Both the position numbers and the translations under genes were made by a program. This document shows, one piece after another, positions 1-13,310 of a stretch of DNA of 64,000 nucleotides (its first letter is position 1; every line of letters begins with the position of its first letter). The DNA is taken from positions 62,001 to 126,000 of the forward strand of contig NW_024725520.1 of assembly GCF_018991925.1 (NCBI RefSeq). The letters run 5' to 3'. The DNA is from Homarus americanus. Taxonomy: Eukaryota > Arthropoda > Malacostraca > Decapoda > Nephropidae. Below the pieces are notes generated by a model. It saw only the letters and a list, made by a program, of their open reading frames with translations. It had not been told where the DNA came from and searched no databases.

Positions 1-845
1 CACATTAATTTTGCAACCTAAGAGGAATAACTGGTATTAAATGTTAATGATTACTTTCAAGCTTCGAGGTACAGTACGAAGGACACTGGCAGGTCAGGCA
101 GCATCACTGCCTGGTAATATAATGATCTCAGGTAAGATGCTTGGTGCTACTTGTTTTCTTTAAATGGATCGATACTAATTTCAAAATAAGATCTTGCGAC
201 AGAACAAGTGTTGAACGTGAGGGTGACCAAGAACGAGCAGACTTTAATCATAGGAACAATTCTTGTATAATATAAAAACAATTCCCCTACATTTTCCTGG
301 CAGGGGCGGCGTTCATGTGACGATCTTGAACAGAGAGTCAATCTGCCATAGGATAAGACGATAATTTTATGCAAATTTATGCCAGTGAAAATATAATTAA
401 CTTTTACTTATGCTCATGGAATAAATCTACTCTCCTGGAAATCCAAAAAAATGTCAAAGTCGGTTCCTGGACGCTGAACAAACACCAATACTACAAACTT
501 ACACTGGGGGGAATTTATCTCTTATTAATGTAACATAAACGTCATCTTGTTGATATTATATGTTGTGATGAGACGAAGATACGAGTTATATGAGAAGACC
601 CGGTGTTGGCTTAATGATAATCAGAGTAAGGATCACCCGACAGTTGTTCTGTGTCGGGAGATGTTGTCGATAAATGAAGAAGGAACATTTTCTTAGGACG
701 CTGAGTTGTGTGAACCCTGTGGAGATGCTGAGGGGTGAGAGCCTCGTCCACACCTGTCATTACAGCAAGTACTGCAGTCCGAGGCCGTGTACAACGCTGT
801 CTGTAAAGAGTGTACTCGGTCAAGCACTGGAGACGAGTAGTGATT
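1..845. other. No gene seen; AT-rich sequence
   Basis: Unique-looking AT-rich DNA. The only open frames are short and lack splice context or codon bias. Confidence 0.6.
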
Positions 846-899
846 GAGTGAGTGAGTGAGTGAGTGACACTTGCATGTATGGGTGGGTGGGTGGGTGGA
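846..899. repeat. (GAGT)n and (GGGT)n microsatellite
   Basis: GAGT tetramers at 846-866 are followed after a short spacer by GGGT tetramers at 882-899. Confidence 0.85.
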
Positions 900-1207
900 T
901 GGTGATAGCCCGGGGTGCTGGTGACGCTGTGAGGAAGAGGATGAGTGACAGCGACAGACCCAACGGGGAATATGGTCGTCTCATCAATACCTCCTCCACA
1001 ACTTTCACTCCTGTCCTCGCTGGCCTCACTCTGCCAAGTCACGCCCACGCCCACCCAGGCCTGCACCACCCGGGGCGCACCTACCTATACCGTGATGAAG
1101 GTCTGGAGCAGGTGAAGGCTCTCCCTCCATCACCCAACATTACCGCATCATCTCTGGAAACTCAGCGACTGTCTGCATACATAAGGAGTCAGTTACCACG
1201 ATACTGA
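860..1207 (+). CDS. Open frame of unknown status
   Basis: A 115-codon open frame is entered from a (GAGT)n/(GGGT)n repeat without an ATG and ends with TGA at 1205-1207. From about 906 the DNA is non-repetitive, GC-rich, and codon third positions are mostly G or C through an Asn/Ser/Thr/Pro-rich, then Arg/Leu-rich, C-terminal stretch ending RLSAYIRSQLPRY. No convincing polypyrimidine tract precedes it. The minus strand is also open over much of the same stretch, which is expected of GC-rich DNA. It could be a terminal exon or a chance frame. I recognise no family. Confidence 0.15.
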   Translation: MSDTCMYGWVGGWMVIARGAGDAVRKRMSDSDRPNGEYGRLINTSSTTFTPVLAGLTLPSHAHAHPGLHHPGRTYLYRDEGLEQVKALPPSPNITASSLETQRLSAYIRSQLPRY

Positions 1208-1382
1208 CTTGGTAACCTGACATTGTACTCTATGTCGAGTAAAGAAGACATTTATAGTATGCGTACGAGTCTTAAAGTCATTGTGTTAGTGAGGATTAAA
1301 GATCCCAGCAAACCTGAATTTGTGTAATTGTCATAAATTCCAGCGTTTAAAGTTGCCATGACACTGGTGTTTTGACCAATAC

Positions 1383-1463
1383 ACGTACGCGCACACACAC
1401 ACGCGCGCACGCACGCACGCATACACGCACATGCACACACAAGCACACACACACGTACGTACG
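1383..1463. repeat. CA/CG compound microsatellite
   Basis: An alternating purine-pyrimidine tract mixes CA, CG and GCAC units and ends in a short CGTA run. Such tracts can adopt Z-DNA. Confidence 0.9.
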
Positions 1464-1529
1464 TTCTCAAAACAGCAACATGCCAACTCTGATCCGTCAT
1501 ATGACCCCTCAAACATGACTTAACCATGA

Positions 1530-2330
1530 CTGGATCCTCAGAGATGCAGGCCTGAGTTCATGTTACACCTTCGTTGCAGACTCTCCCGTGACCTTGACTT
1601 CTCCCCTGCGCCCATTGAGGCCTCAAGGCACTGCTTTACGCTCTTGGTGTACAGTCTCTCGGGGTCACCACCTGGCCCTCCACTAACACATAATTTATGT
1701 ACCTTATTATAATTACTAAAATTAGCATTATTACATCTACGGTTAATTTATCTTATCATAATTACTATAATTAATAGAATTAACATTATTGTCCCCTCAC
1801 CGCCTCCCTCAAAGACTCATGAACTATAGAGGGCACATGAGCACCACACACCGCCCACCTGACAGTGAAGTTGGTTATTTCAAGGAATAACCAGATCACC
1901 TGTTTTGTTCACTCGAGGTTGACCCTGCTCTCTCTCTCTCTCTCGCCATTAAATTGCATCACTTGGCTCAAACTAAGATTTATACAACCCATTACTCGTT
2001 GTTACTCTTCTATTTCTCCCTATAATAAATAAAACCCATTATTCTCTAATAAGTCGTGTAGTGGAGGTAAGAGGAGAAGGTATTGTACTGTATACAAGAA
2101 TATATTCCAGGAGTTTGATGGGTGGATGCCATCGAGTGCTCAGGGGCGTCCTACCTGGTTAGTCAAGCATGAAGGACATCCACAAGTTTGCCTTAGTAAC
2201 AAAAAAAAAGTTTGGGTTTTCCAGCCTGACAGGTGAATCAGCGACCAATTAATAATAAACTAACGACCGAAAAATAAATAATTAACGACCAACTAATAAT
2301 AATAATAACGAATTAGCGAGCGACCAATAA
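1530..2330. other. No confident gene; one weak exon-like patch
   Basis: Mostly plain DNA with (CT)n at 1929-1945. After a fair acceptor (acaccttcgttgcag, ending 1578) an open, G/C-ending stretch of about 28 codons reads LSRDLDFSPAPIEASRHCF in one frame. There is no donor I trust and no recognisable family. Confidence 0.4.
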
Positions 2331-3109
2331 CGTGGATAAAAGTCCAACTAAAAACAAGTATCAAAACACGGTAATCCCTTCTCCACCTCCACCTACTCCA
2401 CACGACCATCAGCCAAACACTCCGACGAACCTGTGTCAATTCGTTGTCTCAGTAGCGCGGATGTTTTCCCTAGCACAAGTGGTTCTGACTCAACATAAAT
2501 ATCAGAATCTTTACAATACGCTAGACCCCAAACCTTCCCCCTTCAAGGACCACCAATGTTCACTTAATTGAGGAGTTCACAGGAAAAGAGAGAACCAGAC
2601 CTCCGAGGCAATTGCGTCTTGTTTTCTTATAATGAAAACATAAACAGGAAAACGTCATCAAGGGTGTTGGTTCACGAGCGGTTATCCCAGGCACTTGAAG
2701 CAGGTGAGTCATGGAGGTTGCTGAGTTAACGCCACATTGCCAGGTCACTCACTCCCTACCACATCACGCTGGTCTGGAGGGACGGACCAATCCACACACA
2801 GACATTTCTTCAAAGACAGACAGACAGACATTTCTTCACACACCCACACAAAGACTCACACACCAGACATCCCCTCTCACAAGTAAAATCTCTCCTACAC
2901 AGGTACATCTCACCCCCCGACACACACACACTCTTCCTCACGCAGGAAATAACCAGACATTACAGCATCACTTAGCGTCCCCTCACACACACGCCGCCAC
3001 ATAATAGTGATTAATGACACGATTGTCACACCCGTTTACCCAGTGTTATATTTTTTCTTGGTTCTGTCAAAAATAATATCAAGTTGAACAAGATTTTGGT
3101 GTCGGTGGT

Positions 3110-3300
3110 GTAGGTGGGTGAGAGAGTGGGTGTGGGAGAGGGAGTGGGTGAGGGAGTGGGTGGGGTGAGGGAGCAGGTGGTGGGTGAGGGAGCGGGTGGT
3201 GGGTGAGGGAGCGGGTGGTGGTGAGGGAGAGGGTGGGGGTGGATGGTGGCCTAGGTTGCAATGGTAGGTGGATGATGGTAGTTACGGTTGCTGGGTTGTG
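3110..3300. repeat. G-rich minisatellite
   Basis: Units of about 19 bp of the form gtgagggagcgggtggtgg, with variable length. The plus strand is G-rich and purine-biased. Confidence 0.85.
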
Positions 3301-3520
3301 GATGAGTGTGGTGGGTGTCAGGGGAGGGAGGCCAGATGATGGTGGGTACTGTCTCGGGACATGAACAGGTGTGGATGGTGGATGTGTGGGTAGGTGGGTG
3401 ACGATGGGTACTTACAGTGTCTGGGCGGATGAGAGATAATGGCTGGATTATTTTTAGCAATGTATGATTCAGTTCCCTTCAATCTTGGGTTCCTCTTGCA
3501 CAGGTGTCCATTTTTACGCT

Positions 3521-3625
3521 TGTGTGTGTGTGTGTGTGTGTGTGTACGAGCGCGCCCCAGCCAAGTACTGTATGTGTAGGCAGGGTTAGCGGTCCCCTTG
3601 TGTGCATGACCGTGTGAAGGTGCAC

Positions 3626-3662
<37 letters not shown>

Positions 3663-3792
3663 CAGTGAATTAGAGGTCACAAGTGTAGACGGAGCAGGCA
3701 GACGCAGCGTATGCTTACATGTGTGTACGTGTACATGTGTGTATTTAAAGGACAACAGACCACAAACTAAGAGGGGTAAGGCAGGAGGACAC

Positions 3793-3823
<31 letters not shown>

Positions 3824-3898
3824 GTATGTGTGTGTATATGTATGCGTGTGTATATGTATGTGTGTGTATATGTATGTGTGTGTGTATATGTATGTGTG

Positions 3899-3930
<32 letters not shown>
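3521..3930. repeat. (TG)n and TG/TATG compound microsatellites
   Basis: Pure TG runs lie at about 3521-3544 and 3628-3661, and a long TGTGTATG-type compound tract at 3793-3930. Open frames here encode only Val/Cys or Tyr/Ile/Thr/His runs. Confidence 0.92.
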
Positions 3931-4055
3931 GGGGGGCACCAGTGAATGAGGGGGGGCCAATTCTAGTTGGCTGAGGGCCAGGTAGGCGCACCTCCACCAA
4001 ATTCCTCGTACTTTGCTCCAGGTGAGCGACTCATCAGGTAGGTCGTCCCTGGGGT

Positions 4056-4102
4056 GTGTGAGGGAGGGAGGGAGGAGGGAGGAGGGAGGGAGGGAGGAGG
4101 AG

Positions 4103-4179
<77 letters not shown>
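4056..4179. repeat. (GGGA)n followed by (GA)n
   Basis: GGGA/GGA units pass into roughly 36 pure GA dinucleotides at 4107-4178. It is a homopurine tract. Confidence 0.93.
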
Positions 4180-4181
<2 letters not shown>

Positions 4182-4262
4182 AACATAAAGAGACAAAACA
4201 GACAAAACACAAACTGGCTTGACAGACATACACACCATATACACAACTGAGGTACAGCCAGC

Positions 4263-4314
4263 CAGACAGACAGACAGACAGACAGACAGACACACACACA
4301 CACACACACACACA
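4263..4314. repeat. (CAGA)n(CA)n microsatellite
   Basis: About seven CAGA tetramers run directly into a CA run. Confidence 0.93.
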
Positions 4315-4445
4315 TTGGGTGAAAAGGAGGAACATTATTAAACAGACAAACAAACTAAAAGATAAAATAAAGACGAAGTGTCAGTGAGGAGGAAGCGAGT
4401 CAAACAGAGACAGACCGAAAGACAGACAGACAGAAATATGCACTG

Positions 4446-4672
4446 AGTAGGTAGGCAACGGAAGGAGGAGGAGGAGGAAGGGGAGAAAAAAAAGAGAATA
4501 TAACAGACGGATTTGAGAAGAACTACAGTGGGTATTGTTGGAGGGGGAGGGGAGGGGAGGGGGGGGGAGGGGGGGGAAGGAGAAGGGGAAGAGGAGGGAG
4601 GGGGGAAGAGGAGGGGGAGGGGGAGGAGGGGGAGGGGGAGGGGGAGGGGGGAGGAAGAGGAGGAGGAAGTGA
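4446..4672. repeat. Purine-rich GGA/GGGGA tract
   Basis: The plus strand is almost entirely A and G, with long G runs (4543-4672). It is capable of triplex or G-quadruplex formation. Open frames are Gly/Glu or Ser/Pro runs only. Confidence 0.9.
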
Positions 4673-4849
4673 GCATATTAACTTACAGACACCCAGACTT
4701 GCAGCAGTAGACACAGACAAGCGCACACAAATAAAAGCATGAAAATAATACTACACAAATAAAAACCTTAATAACACACACACAACACTTCGACCAACAC
4801 CTATGCAACACTTCCACACACAACAACCTATTACACTCATAAGAAAACC

Positions 4850-5030
4850 ACACGCACGCACACACACATCCCACATACACACACATCCCCTCCCACACAC
4901 ATCCTCTCCCACGCACATGCCCACCCACACGCACACCACATCCCCCACGCACACACAACCCACACATACATCCCCCCCACACACATCCCCACCCCACATC
5001 CCAACACATCCCCCCCCACACACTATCTCC
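4850..5030. repeat. Imperfect C/A-rich repeat
   Basis: Degenerate CACACATCCC-type units. The complementary frames give Cys/Gly/Val-rich artefacts. Confidence 0.85.
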
Positions 5031-5179
5031 ACGGTCAGCGGAGTGTAACCAAAGTTTATAACACACTAATATACAGCGGTTAATACTTATTATTGTGGAC
5101 CATCACTAACTCAAAGACCCCTCTCCCTCCCTCTCTTTCCCTCCCTTCCCTCTCCCTCCCCACTCAGGTCACTCCACCC

Positions 5180-5698
5180 CTTTCTCATGACAGAACCCTC
5201 CTCATGGTCACCTCACTCTCTTCACAAGGCAAAAATCCCGCTCATCATTATCCCTCTCTGTTCCCATGACAGGACCCTCCCTCACTATCACACTCCTCCC
5301 ATGACAGGACCCTCCCTCACCATCACACTCCTCCCATGACAAGACCCTCCTCCTCACTATCACACCTCCCATGACAGGACCCTCCCTCACTCATCACACC
5401 TCCTCCCATGACAGGACCCTCCCATCATCACACCCTCCCATGACAAGACCTTCCTCACTATCACACTCCTCCCATGACAAGACCCTCCCTCACTATCACA
5501 CCTCCCATGACCCACACCTCCCATGACAGGACCTTCCCTCACTATCACACTCCTCCCATGACAGGACCCTCCCTCACTATCACACTCCTCCCATGACAGG
5601 ACCCTCCCTCACTATCACACTCCTCCCATGACAGGACCCTCCCTCACTATCACACTCCTCCCATGACAGGACCTTCCCTCACTATCACACTATTTCCA
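5180..5698. repeat. 35-bp minisatellite
   Basis: About 14 imperfect copies of a 35-bp unit containing tcctcccatgacaggaccct and ctcactatcacac. The right half (5520-5690) is nearly homogeneous; the left half carries many small deletions. Confidence 0.93.
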
Positions 5699-5699
5699 T

Positions 5700-7090
5700 G
5701 ATAACCGACGACTCTAGCAAGAATTAATAAACTTCAAACGCGTAGCACAAACTTCGATCCTCTTTTGTTTTAATGACTGAACGGGAACACATTTCGTAAG
5801 GGCGGGCATCGGGACTAACGGAGAGGAGGAACCCTATATGGCCTCCTAAACAGAACCAGAAACACAAGTATAGTAAGTATCGTGTTTCTAATAAAAGAGC
5901 ATCGTAATCTGGTGTCATAACTAGAGCTAATTGAAATCCCCTCTTAAACAACAGTAAATTATCTCCCCCCACCCCCCCGCCCCCCATCCCCACGAGACTC
6001 CAATTAATGTCCTCGCAACAGCTGGTCCTGCAAATAAAAGCAATACCTAAGTCGAGCCTTCCTCCTCCTTTCCTCTTCCTCCCGCCATCACCAACATTGA
6101 CAACACCAGGCTTTAGTGTATCATAAAATCGTGGCAAAATTACACTCCTCCCACAACACAAGTTTTCCTTTTCTAAACATTATGGACATCAGATAAAGAG
6201 TCTCCTTATTATAAAAATCACCTCAGACAGATATATATACTACACAAATACAAAACAATACAACCATACCCTTTACATATACACACAAAACAAAATAGTT
6301 GTTTTTGTATACTTCTACATCAAGTCACACGTCTTACTTCCCACACAAACAGCCGACAAACAGATAAAAACAAGTTGTGTTGATAGTGAAGTCACAGCCG
6401 CAATTATCGAGGCAAAATATCACACCAGGTGACTACGCCTCAGTTTATTCCCATTGGGGGTTCTGGGAGTGGGTTGGTGGGTTGGGGAGTGGGTTGGTGG
6501 GTTGGGGAGTGGGTGTGAGCGTGTGCAGGGGCCTCGAGGCTTAAATCTGACCCTGAAGTAAATTAGTTTTCTTTTACCTTTTCTTTTCATTTATGTAAAA
6601 AAAAAAAAATCCTTGTAAGAACTTGAAGATGCAAGGGAAATATATGACAGTAATGTAGGATATTTAACTTCTCGTATTATACTGAATATTTAAAGGGGAT
6701 ATTTTCAAGCTCTCTCGACGAGTTGGTCCACAGACATAAAACCTAATCACACACTTTCTGGTCGTCAGTGCTTCTATTTATCCACTGATGTCCTATATAC
6801 CTCCGCCATCCCCTCGTTCGTCGGTAACAACAAAAACACTAAGAGTAATCCATCGTCGCTCTCACTGCAACCTGTCATCATCTTATCCGCCAATCGCCTA
6901 ACTTGTCTGGTCTCATCAACCAATCACTTAATTTATCTGATCAAATTCACCAATCATCTCTATTTTGTCTGTCGATCAGCTGACTTATCAAAACAAAGTG
7001 CTCATCTGGGGTTGTCCGGAGTCACTTTTTGTTACCTTCAGAGCCAGGTACACTTTATACACGTGATGATAGGTGAGAGGTGTACCAGGT
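5700..7090. other. No gene seen
   Basis: Unique AT-rich DNA with a short 20-bp repeat of gggagtgggttggtgggttg at 6466-6518 and a poly-A run at 6597-6609. A 145-codon minus-strand frame (5724-6161) has neutral codon use and no splice signals; I treat it as chance. Confidence 0.55.
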
Positions 7091-7640
7091 GTGTATATAT
7101 ATATGTGTGTGACAGGTGTGTGGGTGTAGGAAGCACAGACACAGAGTGACAGGTGCGTGGAGGGAATAGAGCGTGGGCGTGGTGGTGGTGGTGCGTGGGC
7201 GTGATGGGCAAACAGGTGGTATCGCTAACAGTCAAGCACTGATGGGAATGGATAATCAGCAAACAATAGTCACCACCCCATGTGTCTCATTGTAGCTTTA
7301 CCCCCACTAACTCAAGACACACCCGAACTACATCCTCTCCCTCACAGGACTCGGCTAGAGCTTCTCGCCCTGACTCACGCATTACATAAGCCCCCATAAG
7401 CCCTCACTATCACCTATTGCTCTTCTTAAACTCACTGAGGCTCCCGTCTGGTGTTTTGGTTCTTCCTTCCTCGTCGTTTTATGTGATTTTCTTCAAGTAA
7501 TCTATTGTTTTTTTTTTGTTCTTATGTTTGGCGTTTTGTCAGATTTTTTTTTTAAGTGGTAATTGTGTTGAACTGAATGGTGGTAGTCTATAGCTGTTTC
7601 AAGGAAGGGGCGAAGAGTGTTGGCTTGGTTATTACGTGTT

Positions 7641-7800
7641 GAGTGAGTGAGTGAGTGAGTGAGTGAATGTGTGTGTGTGTGTGTACATGAATAGAGGGTG
7701 TGTGAGTGTGTGTAAGAATAGACGTTATGAAGAGAGAGGGAGGGGGAGGAGGGGGTAGGGGGAGGAGGGGGTAGGGGGAGGGTGTGGACGAAGGCCGACA
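7641..7800. repeat. (GAGT)n(GT)n and GGGGGAGGA tract
   Basis: GAGT tetramers at 7641-7665 pass into GT dinucleotides, then a G-rich gggggaggag repeat at 7738-7785. Confidence 0.85.
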
Positions 7801-8840
7801 ATAATATTCACCCAGCTGCTCTGCCCCTTTGGTTGCCTTGACGAGGACACCAGGTACTACCTCCCCACACACACACACACGATAGCACAACGGATGGGAT
7901 ACTGACAGGCAAACACTCAGACAGACAGACAGGCGGATAAAGACACACAATCCCTACATGATACAGAAACAAATAAAATCAAAACATAAACAAATAAACA
8001 ACAGCTATTCGATATCATGAAGAATCTTTTATTTATGCCCTTTCTTGTCGGCATTCTCAACCACCATCTTTATTTCCTGTTTCTCTCTCACTAACTTTCT
8101 TTCCTCTTGCGTATTATCTGTTGTTTACGTCAGAGATCTAGTAACATTGCCTAGGAATACTTTAATCTGCATCAGTCACCTCTATGAATACCAGTCCTGA
8201 ATAACTTAGCGACTGACTGATTCCCCGAGAGAACTTTTTGCTCGACTCCTTTACCAAATGTGGTTTTATTACATTATGGTGATGACTCTCTCTCTCTCTC
8301 TCTCCATACTCCTCTTGTCCGCCTCCATATACCTCCTGTCCTTCCACCACCCCCACCCTCCACCACCACCCCCCCACCCTTACAGCCTCCCACACCTCTC
8401 TCTACAATCTACCCCCCCCCTCACCCTCTTCCCCTCCGTCGGTGCGCTACCCTAAAATACTAATCACACATTTCACTCCCACTATAACACAAACAACTCT
8501 GACCACAGATTCTTAAAAAGATTCGTGGGTTAAAATTATTTATTTATTTTTTTTTATCGTAACTGGAGATACGTAAGAACTTTTAAATAATTACCTTAAA
8601 TTAACTATGACACAAAAACAACTTTCCAAAATAGGTTTAGTATTAGAAAGACTTATGGTAAATGTGTTGTTTCTCTATTTACGTGTTGAGAATAGTTACG
8701 TAGCTGCGAATCATCCTAGTGACTGAGGACCCCGGGCAAGATGGCAACGGTACGCGACTACAAAGGGCTCCTGGTTGATTCATGACTCATTGTAACACAG
8801 TAATTGTTACCTTGTTAATGGCTAATTAATCTGTGGCTGT

Positions 8841-9045
8841 TTGGTTGGTTGGTTGGTTGGTTGGATAGTTATGGAGGTGCCACACGGAACACCTCCTGTT
8901 CGTACCGCTAAGAGGCTACACTCATCCACCCATCTATCCACACTCATCCATCCATCTACCCACACTCATCCATCCATCTACCCACACTCATCCATCCATC
9001 TACCCACACTCGTCCGTCCATCTATCCACACTCATCCACCAAACT
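8841..9045. repeat. (GGTT)n and 22-bp CATC-rich minisatellite
   Basis: GGTT tetramers at 8841-8863 and, at 8920-9045, about five copies of a 22-bp unit containing acactcatccatccatctac. Confidence 0.9.
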
Positions 9046-9092
9046 AACCAATACACCCATCCATCAACTCACCCACATAGTACTAACAGATA

Positions 9093-9095
<3 letters not shown>

Positions 9096-9158
<63 letters not shown>
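9096..9158. repeat. (CA)n microsatellite
   Basis: A pure CA run of about 31 units. Confidence 0.97.
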
Positions 9159-9159
<1 letters not shown>

Positions 9160-11990
9160 GTTACATCGTGGCGGAAGTTTTAACAATGAATTGATGGGTC
9201 CCCCTGTTTCCGCTCACCCGGACAACCATTAAAACTAAAATAGCTTTGTCCTTTTCCTACAGTAGCTGAGTGAGTTATTGATCTCCCTTTTGGAATCGTT
9301 TCTAGGCAGCCATCGTATAGAGGACCTGACTATGTGGCATCTTGGGTTGTGTCAGGAAGAAGCTTATGTGGATGTCAATGTTGAATGTTTACTAATTTAG
9401 AGTAAAAGTCTTAGATAATTTTTTTTAGATTAAGCATAATTATTATTTAGTACTATACCAAGAAAATTATAAAACTAGAATAAGAAGAAAATTGTTCATG
9501 ACGAATATAATCTCCGTATTTAATCTTACATCTTAAACAGAGGAGGCGTTTGTGACTGACGAAGAGACGTGACAGGTGTAGGAGTCTCAACAGGTAGGTG
9601 GTGAGAGGAAGGAAGAAGACTGGTTGAACGGTGGCACCAGAACTACCACAACCAAATATTAATGCTTCCTCGTTATCTTGGTGTGGATTCAAACTATTAA
9701 CCATAAAAACTCCTGAAGACAAATTTCAACGAGTCAAAAACTAATGTATAAGTAGGAGAAAAAGGTTGAAAAATATACTGGAAATTTAAACGCTTCCACT
9801 AAAAATCAAAAGACGACAATACTAACATGTACTAAACACTGCCTACTATAGGTAACGTAAGCATCACCAAGACGAAAACATCACAGAAACAGCAAATTAA
9901 TAATTTATTTGGACAATCAACAGAAGTATGACCAAGTGAAGACCTCCCCGTCTGCTCAGGTCTGCCAGGAAGTTAACAGCGATGGATACAGTCAGTTGTC
10001 ACTACCTCCTCGACACTTGTAGTTTTCTGTTCAATATAAATTCCGTCAATATTCATACAGATTTAAGCTTGGATTCACAGAGGTTCGTACGTTAAACTTT
10101 TTACTTCTAAGTAGGAATAAATAAAGCGTTTAGTTACGGTACAGTGTCAGCTCAACATTAGTGACGTGCGAGCCTTTAAAAATCTGGGATTATCTGAAGA
10201 ATCTCCCCTTTGGCATTACCTGAGGTGGAGATTCTATAGGTGATCTCAAATCTGTTTATTTCCTTAGATATAGTAACATGAAGTGATCGACTTCAAGGGT
10301 GACGCATAAGCAGAGGGTTTGAAGGTTGCGTGTGTGGAGGCGGATTCTCTCTCTCATCCAACACTAGTACACAGTGCCGTCGCCCGGTGTTGCCGCAGGA
10401 TACCCTGACTGTTGCTCGTGTCTGGCTCTAACAAAGAATAAATGTAAAAAAATCCACCAAGAATACGATGCAATATATATTGATGCTTCATGAGGCGTGA
10501 GACACAACAGCTTATCGCGAGAGACGAAAACTCCTCTATAGAAGTTACTTGAGAAGATATATCGCTTCATACACCCACTAAAAACTTTTTACGAGAGTCG
10601 TATATCGGGATAAAACAGCCTCTCAACACTAAATGCTTACTACAAAGAGAGATTTCCCATCCGGTTGTTGAAGTAAGTGGAGCCCGTGTGAGCGTGAGGG
10701 GTGTGTGGGGGGCTCAGCTGGGATATTCATACACTGGTGGGCGGCAACAACAACAATACTCAGTTAGACAACCGCCAACTATGTTTTTGTCACGCCTCAA
10801 ACACTATAATGTATGTTACTTCCGTTGGCGTCTATGTCCTCCTCCGTCATCTGTTTTCTCCCTAAGTCTTTGTGTCAGTGATCGCCAAACTGATATATTT
10901 TATATCTACAACATTAAAATATCTCACACACAGTAATATGACTTTGGGTGGGAGACACGTCATTGCAGCATCAGGACCGGTTAGAACAGCTTTAGCCTTG
11001 CTTAGACATGACATTTGTCCACGTGTCGTAAAACAGCAGACATACCTTTAAAACCCCTAACAACAAGAGAAGAATGATGTTTTTATATTACTAACCATAG
11101 AAAATTGTATTGTTGAAGTGTTCCGTCAGCCTAAGATAATGTAAGTCCAATATAATACTTGTAACATTCATAAAAACTTACTTTTATTCCCGTCTATGTA
11201 CCCAAGCCTAAGCAAAGGACTCTACTGGACATAAGTATTTGATGGTTTTGTCTACTTTCCTTGGGTACACTGCCTTACTGTTTACTCATCTTGTATAATT
11301 GTACTGATACACTGAAAAATGTATAACTGCAAAAGTATATGTGCACTGTACACCTCTGTTATCCATATGTATGTTAAACTGTATACCTGTATTGTCTACA
11401 CACATGCCAAATCAACTTTACACTTATATGACGACTTTACTGAACAAATATACTATACATCTGAAGAAAAAAATCAAATTTACACATATAGAGTAAATAC
11501 AAACATGGAATCGAGTGAATAATGCAGCAAATTATGGGCCAGAAAACAGTAAATTTAATAAGACAAACAAACAGGAGAGAGAGCATCGTCATCACCACAG
11601 ACACGACCATCAAATGTGTCCCTGACCACCGCTGGCAGACTGACACCCACAACAAAAGGTCTATATCACACATCTCCACCAACCCCAGCTAATGCAGTTA
11701 CTAGTCCTTGAACACATCCAGCAAACACTCGGCGGTCACCCACTACTGTATACACCAATCTGCTGCTGTTGTGAGTCCTTGATTCTACCATCGATCATGA
11801 GTGAGTGGTGTTGGTAGTGGTGACGGTGGTATTAGTGGTGACTAGAAAGGAAGGAGAGAGGAACACTCGTCCATAATGAACCCACTGAAGGCTGGGAGAC
11901 GAGAGAACAAAAGCTGGATGTTGACGAGACACAAGTCATGACACGGAGAGACCAAATTAACACCCGAGGCTGAGGGACGGGAAGGCTTGT
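9160..11990. other. No gene seen; AT-rich sequence
   Basis: About 2.8 kb of apparently unique AT-rich DNA. Open frames are short and lack codon bias. No repeat structure beyond short homopolymers was seen. Confidence 0.6.
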
Positions 11991-12004
11991 TGAAGGAGGC
12001 AGAA

Positions 12005-12160
12005 CTGTGGTGGTGAGAGGCAGGAGGAGGGAAGTAGTGGTGGTGAGAGGCAAGAGGAAGCAGGTAGTGGTGGTGAGAGGCAAGAGGAAGCAGGTAGTGG
12101 TGGTGAGAGGCAGGAGGAGGGAGGCGGTGGTGAGAGGCAGGAGGAGGGAGGCAGTGGTGA
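12005..12160. repeat. About 30-bp GGT/GAGAGGC minisatellite
   Basis: Five imperfect units built on gtggtggtgagaggcaagag, with alternating gcaggaggaggga and gcaagaggaagcag segments. Confidence 0.9.
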
Positions 12161-12239
12161 TACCTTCGGGTTGAGTGCTTCGTGAGGTCTCCATCAGGTA
12201 GTGGGATGACGGGACACTCCTTGCTGTTATGGACAAGTA

Positions 12240-13310
12240 TAAATGTGTGACTATACTGTAAGTCCCTATGGCTGGAACACAGGTAGAGAAGTATGTACGT
12301 GTACTAATAGGTTGAATTACATATATATTTTTATTTAAGTAACATTAAGTGTAATCATTTATCAAAAGTATTTATTGAAATTCCTAATAATAAGACAATC
12401 AAATAATATCCTGAAAATATAGGAAATTGCAAAAAAAAAAAAAAAGAATATGATCGAATAAAAATCACTAAACATTATCTGCACCTAATTTACATACTGA
12501 CTACGTAATTTAAATATTTGCTGCATGACCTCAACTTCATCTAATAAAAAAGATCTGGTTCGGCAAGATATTGTAGTCATGCACAATACCTTAAACAAGG
12601 TGGGGAAAAAAAACTCATGATTTGTATAATATTTTATAACGGACAATGAAACGGAGAAACTTACATTTTTCTTGTTTTTCTTACAATGCCGCAAATAATA
12701 AAAACACTTTAAATATGCACACATAAGGAGCAGCGACTGACCAACAAATGCTCAATAAAAAAAAATTATTTATTTGTTTACGTTCTTGAATAGTTCTCGT
12801 CCTTGCCGGCAGATGGCTGGTTTCTCCTACATATATTTAAATTTGCTGGTTAGGCTTCGGTTTCATATGCAAATTTATCAAGTTTATAACAGCTATAATT
12901 CGTAACGTTCCTCCTACCCATTATAGAACTCACAATTTATATTAACAATTTAATTTATCTAGTCAGCATCGAGTGTGAATGTATATTATATTAGATGAAC
13001 AACGTAGGAGCAGACCTCGGTAACATCTCCAGGCAAGCCACGTCCTATACACTCACTCGTCAACACTACACACACATGACAACAACCAACAACTGCGTGA
13101 AACCATCCCCACTTCTTCCTGCAACGCTAAACGACGCTAAAACGTAAGCAAAACAATCTCTGTATGGCATTTAAATCACAAAAGACCATCTATCCTTCCC
13201 AGGCCAATGATGTGTTTCAGGCACACAACAGTCTATGTCATGCCCAAACTCATTTCGTATTCAACAGCAGCGCCGGAACACAAGGTGATGAGCTTGATGA
13301 ATAACCCAGG
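12240..13310. other. No gene seen
   Basis: AT-rich DNA with a poly-A run at 12430-12445. No supported coding or RNA feature. Confidence 0.6.

Noticed and set aside
3745..4353. 202-codon minus-strand frame
   Set aside because: Composed of GA, CA and TATG microsatellites (Ser-Leu and Thr-His runs).
5724..6161. 145-codon non-repetitive minus-strand frame
   Set aside because: Neutral codon use, G-run inside and no splice signals; the length is within chance for 64 kb read in six frames.
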